Assembly (NCBI GenBank): GCA_003448685.1
Contig: DLXW01000169.1
Coordinates: 1,665-8,971, forward strand
DNA from: Cyanothece sp. UBA12306
GTDB taxonomy: Bacteria; Cyanobacteriota; Cyanobacteriia; Cyanobacteriales; Microcystaceae
Reading direction: 5' to 3'
DNA: 7,307 nt
Position 1 is the stretch's first letter. Each line of letters opens with the position of its first letter. Under the pieces are notes generated by a model. It did no database searches. It was not told the origin of the DNA and saw only the letters and a program-made list of their open reading frames with translations. Below, piece after piece: positions 6,825 to 7,307 of the stretch. The translations under genes and the position numbers were made by a program.

Positions 6825-6840
6825 CAAAAAAATCTTTCTG

Positions 6841-7307
6841 ATGCTAGTAACTCAATCAATACAAATTAGAGGTTTAACGGCAGAGCAGTATGGAATACTG
6901 CGCTATCAATGTCGTTTAGCTAAAAATATGTATAATGTGGGACTATATAGCGTCAGACAATTCTTTTTTGCAGAAAATCGCTTCTTAGCTTATGAATCGA
7001 ATTACCATCATTGCAAAGACAATGAGAATTATGGTTTGTTACATTCTCAAGTTGCACAACAATGTCTCAAATCTGTAGATGAAGCATTTTCAGGCTTTTT
7101 TAAGCTGCTAGAAAGGAAAAAAGAAGGGAAATTAGCAGCCAGAATATCCTTACCTCATTATCTAAAAAAAGACGGTTATTTTCCTTTAGTATATCCTCAA
7201 CCTTATATAAAAGAAGGAAAGATACAATTCTCTGTATCTAACAAGTTTAGGAAAAACTATCGAGAAACAACAGGACTTGTCTTTAAAGCGTTTAAATTCT
7301 CAATCCC
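6841..7307 (+). CDS. tnpB: TnpB/OrfB-family RNA-guided nuclease, N-terminal part (cut by window edge)
   Basis: The frame is open from ATG at 6841 to the window end, 155 codons, and continues beyond it. The protein begins with the helix-turn-helix-like N-terminal region of TnpB: MLVTQSIQIR, then QCRLAKNMYNVGLYSVRQFFF (29-49), with LHSQVAQQCLKSVDEAFSGFFKLL near 73-96 and LPHYLKKDGYFPLVYP near 110-125. These blocks are characteristic of OrfB of IS605/IS1341 elements. The RuvC-like catalytic Asp and Glu residues and the zinc-finger lie in the missing C-terminal part, so activity cannot be judged. An in-frame stop lies upstream within the 6791-6824 repeat, and no in-frame alternative ATG lies before 6841. 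There is no clear ribosome site. TnpB proteins are programmable DNA nucleases that use a guide RNA from the element's right end and help the element persist. The gene is divergent from clpB. Confidence 0.87.
   Translation, partial: MLVTQSIQIRGLTAEQYGILRYQCRLAKNMYNVGLYSVRQFFFAENRFLAYESNYHHCKDNENYGLLHSQVAQQCLKSVDEAFSGFFKLLERKKEGKLAARISLPHYLKKDGYFPLVYPQPYIKEGKIQFSVSNKFRKNYRETTGLVFKAFKFSI

Larger units (their letters stand above)
6706..7307 (+). mobile_element. Partial IS200/IS605-type (IS1341-like, tnpB-only) element
   Basis: The hairpin left end plus the tnpB gene define the left part of an element whose right end and guide-RNA region lie outside the window. The left boundary is uncertain by some tens of bases, because the cleavage site normally sits a short way outside the hairpin. 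No tnpA gene occurs between clpB and tnpB, so as far as can be seen it is a tnpB-only derivative, or tnpA lies beyond the window. Confidence 0.55.

Overview
The window looks like a low-GC cyanobacterial chromosome segment. The cyanobacterial reading rests on the protein types, one HIP1 octamer (GCGATCGC) inside clpB, and a heptamer tandem repeat of the kind common between cyanobacterial genes. I cannot name the genus from sequence alone; a unicellular or low-GC filamentous cyanobacterium is the best guess. clpB is visibly more GC-rich than the two genes downstream of it.

Six genes lie on the minus strand. In transcription order they are clpB (6569-3903), a 414-residue protein with an AbiJ-NTD3-like N-terminus (3882-2638), an MddA-type methanethiol S-methyltransferase (2581-1811), an ECF sigma factor (1696-1130), its overlapping one-helix membrane partner (1133-762), and a secreted Spy/CpxP-like LTxxQ protein (609-94). 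The last gene, on the plus strand, is the 5' part of a TnpB-family gene (from 6841) that runs off the right edge.

The left half (94-1760) reads as an envelope or metal stress module: ECF sigma, membrane anti-sigma candidate, and periplasmic LTxxQ protein. The sigma gene has a good match to an ECF-type promoter (GAACCTT, 16 nt, TCTAAA) about 35 nt before its GTG start, which suggests autoregulation. The architecture parallels cnrYXH-type systems and the cyanobacterial sigH neighbourhood, but the ligand cannot be read from sequence.

In the middle, the AbiJ-NTD3-like gene starts only 20 nt after clpB and is probably read from the clpB promoter (6635-6606). Its C-terminus resembles an endonuclease-like fold whose usual acidic catalytic positions appear changed. 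The SAM-dependent membrane methyltransferase follows after 56 nt.

At the right end, the clpB-tnpB intergenic region (6570-6840) holds the clpB promoter, a 58-nt interrupted hairpin that fits the left end of an IS200/IS605-type element, and a second perfect 9-bp inverted repeat just before tnpB. No tnpA is visible between clpB and tnpB. Positions 1-93 show no gene. Most of the window is ordinary. The best candidates for something less described are the AbiJ-like protein behind clpB, the hairpin covering a possible internal start in clpB, and the element end structure.
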